Part shown: positions 1 through 7,161 of the stretch, one piece after another | Layout of the letters: each line of letters begins with the position of its first letter | Position numbering within the stretch: the stretch's first letter is position 1 | Source: Deltaproteobacteria bacterium | GTDB taxonomy: Bacteria > Desulfobacterota > Desulfomonilia > UBA1062 | Length of the DNA: 9,261 bases | Reading direction: 5' to 3' | Assembly: GCA_016934135.1 (NCBI GenBank) | Contig: JAFGTK010000051.1 | Coordinates: forward strand, 1-9,261 | Notes under the pieces: generated by a model | What the model was told of the DNA's origin: nothing | The model's database searches: none | Seen by the model: only the letters and a program-made list of their open reading frames with translations | Position numbers and translations under genes: made by a program

Positions 1-294
1 GCAATACCCGCTCTCATCGAGTCCACACGGATCAAAGGTATTGTAAAAGGCACTGGAGGGGAGAGCGTAAGCCTTCAATATGTCCGCAGCTCCGAGGATA
101 TTCGTACCGGGGACAAAGTGATTACGTCCGGATTGCTCGGTATTTTTCCCAAAGGTCTTGAGATCGGATATGTGCGGGATATCAAAAAGGATGAACACAA
201 GATCTTTGCCGATATCCTTGTGGAGCCCTGTGTTGATATGCAGAGGGTTGAGGGGATATTCGGTATAGGCAGAGATGTGGCGATTACAGAGTAG
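1..294 (+). CDS. mreC: MreC, rod shape-determining protein (C-terminal part, 5' end outside window)
   Basis: The open frame enters at base 1 and gives the last 97 residues of MreC, ending at TAG 292-294. MreC is a periplasmic, membrane-anchored scaffold of the elongasome that binds PBP2 and helps activate it. The visible part is the second beta-barrel half of the conserved domain. It has a GIVKGTGG stretch, a 'I RTGDKVITSG' type segment, and the family hallmark LLGIFPKGLEIGYV near the middle. A final strand follows, ending in VEGIFGIGRDVAITE, where MreC proteins normally stop. The N-terminal membrane segment and coiled coil lie outside the window. The stop lies 20 bases inside mreD. Identity rests on these motifs plus the mreD-mrdA-rodA genes that follow, so I am confident. 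Confidence 0.95.
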   Translation, partial: AIPALIESTRIKGIVKGTGGESVSLQYVRSSEDIRTGDKVITSGLLGIFPKGLEIGYVRDIKKDEHKIFADILVEPCVDMQRVEGIFGIGRDVAITE

Positions 295-748
295 CCTTTT
301 CACAATACTGTTTGGGATTATTTTTATGGAGGTGACTGTTATCCCCTCTATTTGGACCGACCTGCGGGTAGATTTCTTTATCGGCATGATCATCGGCCAG
401 ATCATCTATATCCCCTTCTCCCAGGGGTTCCCCTTTATAATACTCTCCGCACTTATTCTGCAGGCCTTTTCCGGAGCACGGATCGGGCTGATACCTCTGA
501 TCTATATCCTGGTGTTCCTCTCCCTTGATATGATCAAGAATCTGGTCTACTTTGAAAATGTCTATACACAGATGATGCTGGGGTTTGTCTGTTACCTCGT
601 GCTCATATGTGTTTCCCTTATCTTTACAGGTAGCTCCGCTCTTGAAGGGAAGGCACTTTCCCTGTTATTCGGGGCAATATTATCCGGCGCAATAAGCCCG
701 GCCATGGTTTATATCGTGTGCCGTCTGCAGACAATATATGAGTCATAA
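275..748 (+). CDS. mreD: MreD, rod shape-determining membrane protein
   Basis: This 157-residue, very hydrophobic protein has about five predicted membrane segments (roughly residues 7-25, 33-49, 52-66, 70-88 and 100-118, with another near 127-148). That size and topology match MreD, the integral membrane partner of MreC in the cell-elongation complex. MreD sequences are poorly conserved, so the call rests mainly on position between mreC and mrdA, length and hydropathy. The RVDFF segment near residues 31-35 resembles the 'pDlll' region found after the first helix in the family. The ATG at 275 overlaps the mreC end by 20 bases and has a purine-rich GGCAGAG just upstream. A second ATG at residue 18 would remove most of the first helix and is less likely. 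The end overlaps mrdA by 11 bases. Confidence 0.9.
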   Translation: MWRLQSSLFTILFGIIFMEVTVIPSIWTDLRVDFFIGMIIGQIIYIPFSQGFPFIILSALILQAFSGARIGLIPLIYILVFLSLDMIKNLVYFENVYTQMMLGFVCYLVLICVSLIFTGSSALEGKALSLLFGAILSGAISPAMVYIVCRLQTIYES

Positions 749-2558
749 TATTACCGGACCAGAGCTTGAAGAGGCCTTGCGATGGAAGGCAAAGATGCTC
801 ATGATCTTTGTGGCTGTGCTGTTTTCCATCCTGCTGTTCAGACTTGTGAACATGCAGATTTTCAAGGGAGCTTACTATGAGAGTCTCTCCCGAAATAATC
901 GGGTTCGTATCGTCGATGTCAATGCCTCCAGAGGAAAGATACTCGACAGAAATTTAGAGGTTCTTGCCGATAACAGGCCTGCATACAATCTGACAATAAT
1001 GCCTGAGGATATTCCGAATGTTCATGATATTTCCGAACGTCTGGCCCTGCTGCTGGAACAGGATAAAAAAGAGATCATAGAGAAGATAGGCCAGGCAAAG
1101 ATGAGGCCGTATGATCCGGTAATAATAGCCCGGGACATCAGTTTCAACCAGGTTGCACGCATAGAGACGGAGATCTTTACCCTGCCGGGTGTTTCAATCG
1201 ATGCAACGAATGAAAGGGACTATGTATTCAAGGACCTGGCCTCGCATCTCCTTGGTTTTCTAGGGGAAATATCACGAAAGGAACTGCAGAAAAATATCGC
1301 AGGAGAGTATGCCAGCGGTGATCTTATCGGAAAGACAGGGATTGAATTTTCCTGTGAAGATAAACTTCGCGGAATAAAGGGGACCCGTGTGTTCGAGGTG
1401 GATGCCCTCGGGCGGAAGATCAAGGTCCTCAATGAACGTCCCCCTGTTTCGGGAAACGATATCATTCTTACCATTGATAAAAGATTGCAGCTCATCGCGA
1501 AAGAATCGCTTCGCAGCAGGGCAGGATCAGTTGTTGCTGTTGTGCCGTCTACAGGGGAGGTCCTTGCCATGGTCTCTTCTCCCGGATATGACCCGAATAT
1601 GTTCATGTCTCCTCTGGCCCCTGAGGCATGGAAACAGATCTCGGAAGATCCTCTGCATCCTCTCGAGAACCGGGCAATAAGGGGTCAGTATCCGCCTGGG
1701 TCCATATTCAAGGTCGCTGTAGCCTTTGCCGGGCTTGCCACAAAAACCGTTTCACCCCAGGACAAGATCTTCTGTCCCGGGGACTACACACTCGGAAACA
1801 CTACCTACAGATGCTGGAAAAGTGATGGCCACGGTGATATCAGTATGATAAGGGCGATCACCGAGTCCTGCGATGTGTATTTCTATCAGCTCGGTGAGAC
1901 CCTGGGCATAGACCTGATATCAAAGTATGCCTTTGATCTGGGGTTTGGAAGGCCGACCGGTATCGAACTCCGCGATGAGCTTTCAGGGATAATCCCCACA
2001 AGACAGTGGAAACAGAAACGCTTCGGCAGGCCATGGCAGCCTGGAGAGACGGTAATCACGGCTATTGGACAGGGATATACCCTGGTAACCCCGCTTCAGG
2101 TGGCAAAGGCCATGAGTGCAGTCGTCAACGGAGGCAGGTTGTATACGCCTAGTATTCTGGCCTCTGAAAGAGAGCATCTGGAAGGTGAACTTGCGCTGGG
2201 CAAGGCGGAACTCGATATCATTAAAGCAGGGCTGCGATCGGTTGTTGAGGGTGAACAGGGAACAGCACGGGCCATTCATGACCCCATGTTTGCTGTAGGA
2301 GGTAAAACAGGAACAGCACAGGTGGCAAAAGGATATACATCAAAACTCATGGACGAATCGGATCTTCCCTATAATCTGCGTGATCATGCCTGGTTTTTCG
2401 GCTTTTCCCCTGTAGAGACCCCGGAGATCCTTGTTGTCACTGTCGTGGAACATGGAGGACACGGCGGAAGCATAGCAGCACCTGTTGTCAGGGATGTGAT
2501 AAAAGGGTTTTACTTTCTGAAAGGCATGGAAGATGAGCAGATACGCGAAGATAACTGA
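738..2558 (+). CDS. mrdA: Penicillin-binding protein 2 (MrdA), elongation-specific peptidoglycan transpeptidase
   Basis: This is the class B PBP that crosslinks new peptidoglycan during rod elongation and works with RodA. The 606 residues match the usual PBP2 length. There is an N-terminal membrane anchor (about 20-40), a pedestal/dimerisation region (about 55-240, with the ASRGKILDRN motif at 63-72), and a transpeptidase domain (about 255-590). All three active-site motifs are present: SIFK with catalytic Ser322, SCD at 377-379 and KTGTAQ starting at Lys523. Cys346, Cys359, His365 and Cys378 are spaced like the zinc site described in E. coli PBP2, so a metal site close to the active site is plausible; that is an inference from spacing. 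The gene starts inside the mreD end and its own end overlaps rodA by 26 bases, which fits translational coupling. No damage is seen. Confidence 0.97.
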   Translation: MSHNITGPELEEALRWKAKMLMIFVAVLFSILLFRLVNMQIFKGAYYESLSRNNRVRIVDVNASRGKILDRNLEVLADNRPAYNLTIMPEDIPNVHDISERLALLLEQDKKEIIEKIGQAKMRPYDPVIIARDISFNQVARIETEIFTLPGVSIDATNERDYVFKDLASHLLGFLGEISRKELQKNIAGEYASGDLIGKTGIEFSCEDKLRGIKGTRVFEVDALGRKIKVLNERPPVSGNDIILTIDKRLQLIAKESLRSRAGSVVAVVPSTGEVLAMVSSPGYDPNMFMSPLAPEAWKQISEDPLHPLENRAIRGQYPPGSIFKVAVAFAGLATKTVSPQDKIFCPGDYTLGNTTYRCWKSDGHGDISMIRAITESCDVYFYQLGETLGIDLISKYAFDLGFGRPTGIELRDELSGIIPTRQWKQKRFGRPWQPGETVITAIGQGYTLVTPLQVAKAMSAVVNGGRLYTPSILASEREHLEGELALGKAELDIIKAGLRSVVEGEQGTARAIHDPMFAVGGKTGTAQVAKGYTSKLMDESDLPYNLRDHAWFFGFSPVETPEILVVTVVEHGGHGGSIAAPVVRDVIKGFYFLKGMEDEQIREDN

Positions 2559-3624
2559 TAATATCGACTGGGGGCTCATATGCACTACATTTGCCATTAT
2601 CTTTATCGGGCTTGCCTGCCTTTACAGTTCTGCAGGGGTGACAAACCCGCCTATCTTTTATAAACAGATCATATGGATCATTATCGGTACACTGGTTATG
2701 GCAGTGGTGTTTATCATTGATTACCGGGTGCTTATGTATTCTGCCTGGCCGCTGTATCTCTTCGTCATCATCACCTTGTTGCTGGTCCTGATGTTCGGCA
2801 GGGAGATATCGGGAGCGAGGCGGTGGATCTCTTTAGGGCCAATGGGGATCCAACCTTCGGAACTGGCAAAGATCACTGTAATTATCTGGATGGGATACTG
2901 GGGGGAAAATAAGAAGCACATTCAAGGGTATGGTATTCGGGAACTGATCGTACCTGCATTTTTCATTCTCATACCCATCGTGTTCATCCTTGCCGAACCC
3001 GATCTTGGAACAGCAGGAATAGTTGCCTTTATTGCACTCGTTATGTTTCTGCTCTTAGGGATAAAGCGCTCAACCCTGATTGTATTGAGTATGCTGTTCA
3101 TCTCGGTTATGCCGTTTGCCTGGATGTCTTTGAAGGAATATCAGCGTCTGAGGATACTCTCGTTCTTCGATCCTTCACGTGACCCGCTCGGCAGCGGTTA
3201 CCATGCCATGCAGTCGAAGATAGCAGTAGGATCGGGCGGTTTTGCAGGAAAGGGATTTCTTGAGGGGACACAGACACAACTTCGATTCCTGCCCGAGCAC
3301 CATACAGACTTTATCTTCTCCGTGGTTGCCGAGGAATGGGGTTTTATGGGTTCAACCTTCCTGATAGTCCTATATCTCATATTGATAACCAAGATCATAT
3401 CCATGGGAACCAAAGCAAAAGACAGATTCGGGAGCATGCTGTGTTTCGGGATTGCAGGATACTTCACCCTTCATATCTTTATCAATATTGCCATGGCAAT
3501 CGGGATATTCCCTGTGGTGGGTGTGCCACTGCCTTTTATCAGCTATGGAGGGTCCTTCATGCTCATGAATCTTATCTGTATAGGGATCATCCTGAACATC
3601 TCCTGGAGGAGGTTTATCTTCTGA
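2533..3624 (+). CDS. rodA: RodA, SEDS-family peptidoglycan glycosyltransferase
   Basis: RodA polymerises lipid II into glycan strands at the lateral wall, paired with PBP2. The 363-residue protein has about ten membrane helices, as expected. SEDS hallmarks seen in order are GARRWISLGPMGIQPSELAK (about 94-113), AEPDLGTAG (154-162), PEHHTDFIFSVVAEEWGF (254-271) and VGVPLPFISYGGS (329-341). Asp259 in the HHTDF motif matches the conserved extracellular-loop aspartate required for SEDS activity. The ATG at 2533 lies within the end of mrdA. A GAAAGG at 2519-2524, eight bases upstream, supports this start. The absence of an FtsQ/FtsZ-type cluster and the adjacency to mrdA favour RodA over FtsW. It is the last gene of the plus-strand operon and is followed by a terminator. 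Confidence 0.97.
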   Translation: MSRYAKITDNIDWGLICTTFAIIFIGLACLYSSAGVTNPPIFYKQIIWIIIGTLVMAVVFIIDYRVLMYSAWPLYLFVIITLLLVLMFGREISGARRWISLGPMGIQPSELAKITVIIWMGYWGENKKHIQGYGIRELIVPAFFILIPIVFILAEPDLGTAGIVAFIALVMFLLLGIKRSTLIVLSMLFISVMPFAWMSLKEYQRLRILSFFDPSRDPLGSGYHAMQSKIAVGSGGFAGKGFLEGTQTQLRFLPEHHTDFIFSVVAEEWGFMGSTFLIVLYLILITKIISMGTKAKDRFGSMLCFGIAGYFTLHIFINIAMAIGIFPVVGVPLPFISYGGSFMLMNLICIGIILNISWRRFIF

Positions 3625-3651
3625 TGCCCTTAATGTTCATGTGCTCAGCGC

Positions 3652-3687
3652 AAAAAAAAGTCCGGCTTTTCTGGCCGGACATTTTTT
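3652..3687. terminator. Bidirectional intrinsic terminator between convergent operons
   Basis: A perfect 7-base stem, GTCCGGC (3660-3666) with GCCGGAC (3674-3680), encloses a 7-base loop. It is followed on the plus strand by T at 3682-3687. It is preceded by A at 3652-3659, which becomes a run of eight U in minus-strand transcripts. The hairpin therefore has the form of a rho-independent terminator in both directions. It sits 35 bases after the rodA stop and about 38 bases beyond the stop of the minus-strand glycosyltransferase gene. The rest of the 100-base gap (3625-3724) shows nothing else I can name. Confidence 0.9.
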
Positions 3688-3724
3688 GTCTTATGGATCG
3701 AGATGCTTTAAGAGAGATGATATC

Positions 3725-5245
3725 TTATATCGTATGCAGCAGGTTCTCCACCCTGGTTATACGAAGCATCTGAGAGATATCTTGTGAAATACCCGATATA
3801 CTGCATGCACAATCTCTTTTAAGGATCTCTCTGTATAATTTGAGGATGAATATGATTCCTGATGAATCAATACGGGTGATGTGCGAAAGATCGATGGTAC
3901 ATCTTGTTTTGTTCACTGACCAGACAAGGTCTGGCAGATCTTTTTCAGCTGTTTCGCGGGCAGTGAGTTCGCCGGAGAAAGACACAGTACTTGCAAGTTC
4001 ATCCTCTGTAACTTTATAAGACAGGAATGATCCCCGGGTTTCATTTCTTACTGCTCTGAGTGCTTCCTCAATGCTGTGGAAGTGCCATTGCGAGAAGAGA
4101 TGCGACATTCGGTTGTAGGAAAAGAACCTTTCTGCTGCAGGGTTGAGCCCGACCAGGAAAATTCTCATACAAGAGTAGTACAGATTAAGAAGAAATCCGA
4201 ACCCATGCGAGTCGATAAACATGACATCTGTAAAATCCACAATAACCGGTGAATCTTTTCCGGTCTTTTCTTCAAGAATGTCTTTGAGCAGGGATGCGGA
4301 TCTGCTGTTTAGTATCCCCGGCATATGCACAACAAAGGCCTCTTTGTCATCATACCGGATACAGTTGTACTGGATATCGCCGCTTTTTTGAGAGTCCCTG
4401 GATAAATTCACTTCCTGTTTCTTGTAGTTGTAGTAGAGTATAGAAGGCCAGACCAATATCCCAAACTTGAGAAAATCAACCAGGTATCTTTTCCAGAGCC
4501 GTTTCGGATCCTGGGTAAGTCTAAACAGCCATTCAAGGCCGGTGCGCTGCATCCATGACGGTGCACGCTGTACAGAGCCGGTAATGAACTCAAAGGTGCC
4601 TCCTATGCCTATGGATACGGGTACTTCGAGTCTGTGCCTGTTTCTTTCAAACCATAGCTCCTGTTTCGGGTTGCCGAAAGCTACGAGCAGGATATCTGCT
4701 CCTGAGGCGTTTATCCGTTCTACGATCGGGAGGTCATGATCGAGTGCATCGATTAGTTGCTCTCCCTCGATATGTACAAACGGAGAATCGCATCCGGCAA
4801 TGATCAGATCAGGATAATGTTTTGTCAGGGTTCCGGCTGCCTTTTCGGCAACATCTCCTTTCCCTCCGAGCAGGTATATGGATTTGTGACGGAGTGCCGC
4901 TTCTCCGGCCAGTTCAGGAACCAGGTCTGCCCCGGTAACACGGCCCTTTAGCGGAGAACCGAGAAGGGCGCTGGTCCATACAAGGGGCATGCCGTCTGCT
5001 GTTACAAGATCCGCTTTTCTGAGGATATCAAGCAGTTCCGGATGTCTGGAATGGTCAAACCCCCAGTTTAGTGTATTCGCAACAAAATCTGTATTCACCG
5101 TGCATACAAGTCTGGGCATCTGATCCCTGGAATAGGCCTCGATCATGGAAAAGATGGATTCGATGGTCTCTTCCATGGTGAGATTGTCCAGGGGGATGCC
5201 CAGGATAGCTATAGGATTGTTACTCATGCCTGATTCTGTCTTCAT
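3725..5245 (-). CDS. WecG/TagA/CpsF-family glycosyltransferase fused to two STAS domains
   Basis: Numbered from ATG 5245, the protein has 506 residues. Residues about 10-277 form a complete WecG/TagA/CpsF (GT26) domain. These enzymes add an N-acetylmannosamine-type sugar to a lipid-linked GlcNAc at the membrane. Seen motifs are TVNTDFV (49-55), TADGMPLVW with the probable catalytic Asp84, FGNPKQELW (190-198), a GGTFEFITG segment (from 215), and the basic membrane-binding tail LEWLFRLTQDPKRLWKRY (237-254). Most family members stop soon after this tail. Here two STAS-like domains follow: about 297-399, with VIVDFTDVMFIDSHG (Asp345-Ser346), and about 409-506, with CTIDLSHITRIDSSG (Asp460-Ser461). 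Both keep the Asp-Ser of the phosphorylatable SpoIIAA-type motif. The start is uncertain: ATG 5227 gives 500 residues beginning MSNNPIAILG, and neither start has a strong ribosome site. An in-frame ATG at 5338 would overlap the previous gene by 50 bases. It is the last gene of the operon. Confidence 0.9.
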   Translation of the reverse strand: MKTESGMSNNPIAILGIPLDNLTMEETIESIFSMIEAYSRDQMPRLVCTVNTDFVANTLNWGFDHSRHPELLDILRKADLVTADGMPLVWTSALLGSPLKGRVTGADLVPELAGEAALRHKSIYLLGGKGDVAEKAAGTLTKHYPDLIIAGCDSPFVHIEGEQLIDALDHDLPIVERINASGADILLVAFGNPKQELWFERNRHRLEVPVSIGIGGTFEFITGSVQRAPSWMQRTGLEWLFRLTQDPKRLWKRYLVDFLKFGILVWPSILYYNYKKQEVNLSRDSQKSGDIQYNCIRYDDKEAFVVHMPGILNSRSASLLKDILEEKTGKDSPVIVDFTDVMFIDSHGFGFLLNLYYSCMRIFLVGLNPAAERFFSYNRMSHLFSQWHFHSIEEALRAVRNETRGSFLSYKVTEDELASTVSFSGELTARETAEKDLPDLVWSVNKTRCTIDLSHITRIDSSGIIFILKLYREILKRDCACSISGISQDISQMLRITRVENLLHTI

Positions 5246-5288
5246 GATTTTGTTTGCAGAGCTTTTATGTCCGTGTACTGCAGGTGTA

Positions 5289-5876
5289 TTATATTTCAAA
5301 CAGCAGCCCGAACTGATCCAGGATCTCAGTCCATTCAATGCTTTTGTTGTCCAATGACTGCATCATGACAAGGATCGGTTCCTGACCTGACCGGCCCAGT
5401 GTTATCCTCCTGATAGTCGCCTGTATCCAGTAGCGTACCACTGAGGTATGCCGGGTTTTCATGTTTGTGAACCAGTACAGGATCTCCCGGTCCTCATCGT
5501 TTCTCTTAAGGCTCAGAAGAAGGGCATGGCCGCCTTCTATCGGAAGCTTCTGCCTTGAGATGATCTCCCATCCTGCACCCTGATAGCAGTACATGGGGTC
5601 GTGTACAGCGTGTCTGTTTCTGGCACCGTCAATCGTTATGAGAACGAATTTTTGCTGCCCTAACTGGTAACAACGCTTGAGTACTTCGGCATGGTTATAC
5701 AGGGACAGTTCGCTCCGGGTCAGGGGGATATCATAGCCTGCAAATCCCAATCCTTTCGGTGGTATCCTGTGGATCCTGCTCCCTTCATCTGGAAGGGCGC
5801 ATACATCGAAGAGGATTCCGAGGATAAGAGTGAACGAGAAACCTGCCCACAACAGTTGATTGGTGAGTCTGGTCAT
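5289..5876 (-). CDS. EpsI/DUF3485-like exosortase-associated periplasmic protein
   Basis: This 195-residue protein has one N-terminal hydrophobic segment (about 8-27), either a signal anchor or signal peptide, and a soluble domain that should face the periplasm. The region around HDPMYCYQGAGWEI (His92, Cys97, Gly102-Trp103) resembles the His...Cys...GW signature of the EpsI/DUF3485 family. That family occurs next to exosortases or fused to their C-terminus. Later features also fit the family: LLSLKRNDEDREILYWF (about 120-136), with a charged turn then an aromatic strand, and a helical end. The function of the family is not established; a role in exosortase action or exopolysaccharide export is inferred from gene association. 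The ATG forms a 4-base ATGA overlap with the upstream membrane-protein gene, which supports the start. The call is by motif pattern and context, without an alignment. Confidence 0.75.
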   Translation of the reverse strand: MTRLTNQLLWAGFSFTLILGILFDVCALPDEGSRIHRIPPKGLGFAGYDIPLTRSELSLYNHAEVLKRCYQLGQQKFVLITIDGARNRHAVHDPMYCYQGAGWEIISRQKLPIEGGHALLLSLKRNDEDREILYWFTNMKTRHTSVVRYWIQATIRRITLGRSGQEPILVMMQSLDNKSIEWTEILDQFGLLFEI

Positions 5877-6352
5877 GGATTGATAAATGTCCTGCGTTGG
5901 ATTGAATGGGCCATATAACAGGCAGGAAGTGCCGCTGTAAGGAGACGTGCTACGATAATATAATCCGGGAAGAATCTTCCCCCTAACCAGTCAAAGGCCG
6001 GCATCCATGACAGGGATGATGCAAGCCACACAATATTCATGGGATAAGGGGGGAGCAGTGCCCCGATTGCGCATGCAAGCCCCATATGTTCCAGAACGTT
6101 CAGGGATCCTACCATTCCGTTAAATGATAACAGAAGTCCCAGCCCCAGAAGCACCGGTCTGTCCCTGGTTTTCTCCTCGGAGCTTGTCCGGAAAAACCAG
6201 TACAGTATCACCGGAGTAACCCATATGATGAGTGCTGCTGCACCAAGACTGGACTGTGAGGGATGCATCCACGTTACAATGAGGTCGAGCGAGTTCACAA
6301 TGCAATAGATGCATATGACAATTGCGATAGCCGGTGGTCTGTTATTGCTCAT
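5873..6352 (-). CDS. Unrecognised multi-pass membrane protein of the exosortase operon
   Basis: I do not recognise this 159-residue protein. It is strongly hydrophobic, with about six likely membrane segments: near 8-28, 37-54, 66-82, 84-101, 104-119 and 130-149. A short charged cytoplasmic-type loop (SSEEKTRDR, 57-65) follows the second segment. A basic C-terminal end (QRRTFINP) points to a cytoplasmic C-terminus by the positive-inside rule. The central part has glycine- and tryptophan-containing stretches (LLSFNGMVGSLN at 74-85; SLSWMPAFDWLGG at 113-125) that look constrained. It has no exosortase Cys/Arg/His set, so it is not a second copy of the enzyme. ATGA overlaps on both sides lock it between the exosortase and the EpsI-like gene. 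This makes a partner role in the same membrane complex plausible, but that is inference from context only. Confidence 0.8.
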   Translation of the reverse strand: MSNNRPPAIAIVICIYCIVNSLDLIVTWMHPSQSSLGAAALIIWVTPVILYWFFRTSSEEKTRDRPVLLGLGLLLSFNGMVGSLNVLEHMGLACAIGALLPPYPMNIVWLASSLSWMPAFDWLGGRFFPDYIIVARLLTAALPACYMAHSIQRRTFINP

Positions 6353-7161
6353 GGCTTAATGGGCGCTTCCTGTAAGAGTCTTCTCTGAATGGAAAAGATG
6401 ATCCAGGTTAGACATAACATCATGAAGAGCACGAACCAGCCCCCGTAAGTATGAAACAGACCCAGGGCAAATTCAGGACTCAAGGTGAGTGCTGCGATAC
6501 AGATTATGATGATCCTTGCTGTATTGGCCATCCATGCAATAAGGATCAGTAAGGCAAGGTTTAGCCAGTATGCAGGTTTTTTCCCGAGATAGATATATGC
6601 CAGGGCACAACCTGCTATGAGCATTGACTGAAGCACGTTTATACCCGAGCACGGTTCTCCGATGCCCACAGGCAGACCCTGTACAATTATGCGGGTCCCT
6701 TCATGCAGGACGTCGAAACCCATTATGGAAAAGATCTTGGAAGTTACCCATGCGCTTGAGAGCCTGAACCACCATCCTACCATGTCTCCTTCGAGCGCCA
6801 GCCAGGGGAATGCCAGGATCGGCAATATCAGGAGCCTTCGTATCGACATGGCAGATTCTCTGTCCAGACGCGATGAAAGCCAGGACCATAGAATACCTGT
6901 CCAGCTTAAGGCCAGAACAAAGGTGCTGTTCAACAAAACCCCGATCACAAACCCGATCGAGCATATCATGAGGCTGCCGAATTGCGGATAATCACGGCCT
7001 GTTTTGAATTTCCAGGGCCATCCAAGCCAGATGAACAAAGGCAGGGAAAGTATTATGGGCAGGGTGTTCTCCAGGGATGAAATCCATGCCAGATCCCGTA
7101 CCCAGATAAAGAAGGCGAGAAAGAACAGTAGAACCATAAAGATATAATCACGAATTATCAT
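6349..7161 (-). CDS. Exosortase (PEP-CTERM-type transpeptidase-like membrane enzyme)
   Basis: Exosortases are multi-pass membrane cysteine enzymes that are thought to cleave PEP-CTERM tails and pass the proteins on for surface attachment. Numbered from ATG 7161 (270 residues), the protein has about eight membrane helices and the three expected catalytic residues at helix ends. These are Cys171 in GEPCSGINVLQS, Arg216 in AWMANTARIIII and His237 in GLFHTYGGWFV. The order and spacing match the exosortase/archaeosortase family. I cannot assign a numbered subtype. The C-terminus ends soon after the last helix (basic SIQRRLL), so there is no fused EpsI domain; a separate EpsI-like gene lies two genes downstream. 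The start is ambiguous: TTG 7179 would add six residues and has a GGAG four bases upstream. ATG 7161 overlaps the TPR gene by 14 bases. The PEP-CTERM cargo gene in the same operon strongly supports the call. Confidence 0.95.
   Translation of the reverse strand: MIIRDYIFMVLLFFLAFFIWVRDLAWISSLENTLPIILSLPLFIWLGWPWKFKTGRDYPQFGSLMICSIGFVIGVLLNSTFVLALSWTGILWSWLSSRLDRESAMSIRRLLILPILAFPWLALEGDMVGWWFRLSSAWVTSKIFSIMGFDVLHEGTRIIVQGLPVGIGEPCSGINVLQSMLIAGCALAYIYLGKKPAYWLNLALLILIAWMANTARIIIICIAALTLSPEFALGLFHTYGGWFVLFMMLCLTWIIFSIQRRLLQEAPIKP

Noticed and set aside
1220..1606. Open frame of 128 codons on the minus strand inside mrdA.
   Set aside because: It is antisense to the conserved transpeptidase gene, is rich in Ser/Arg/Pro with no recognisable domain, and has no gene context.
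5288..5293. A perfect TATAAT on the minus strand just before the glycosyltransferase gene, which could be a -10 box.
   Set aside because: It is formed by the last codons and stop of the EpsI-like gene (GAA ATA TAA). No TTGACA-like hexamer lies 16-18 bases upstream and there is no extended -10 TG, so an internal promoter is not supported.
5228..5338. N-terminal extension of the glycosyltransferase up to ATG 5338.
   Set aside because: It would overlap the EpsI-like gene by 50 bases, adds a Cys-rich segment unlike the family N-terminus, and the GT domain begins just after ATG 5227/5245.
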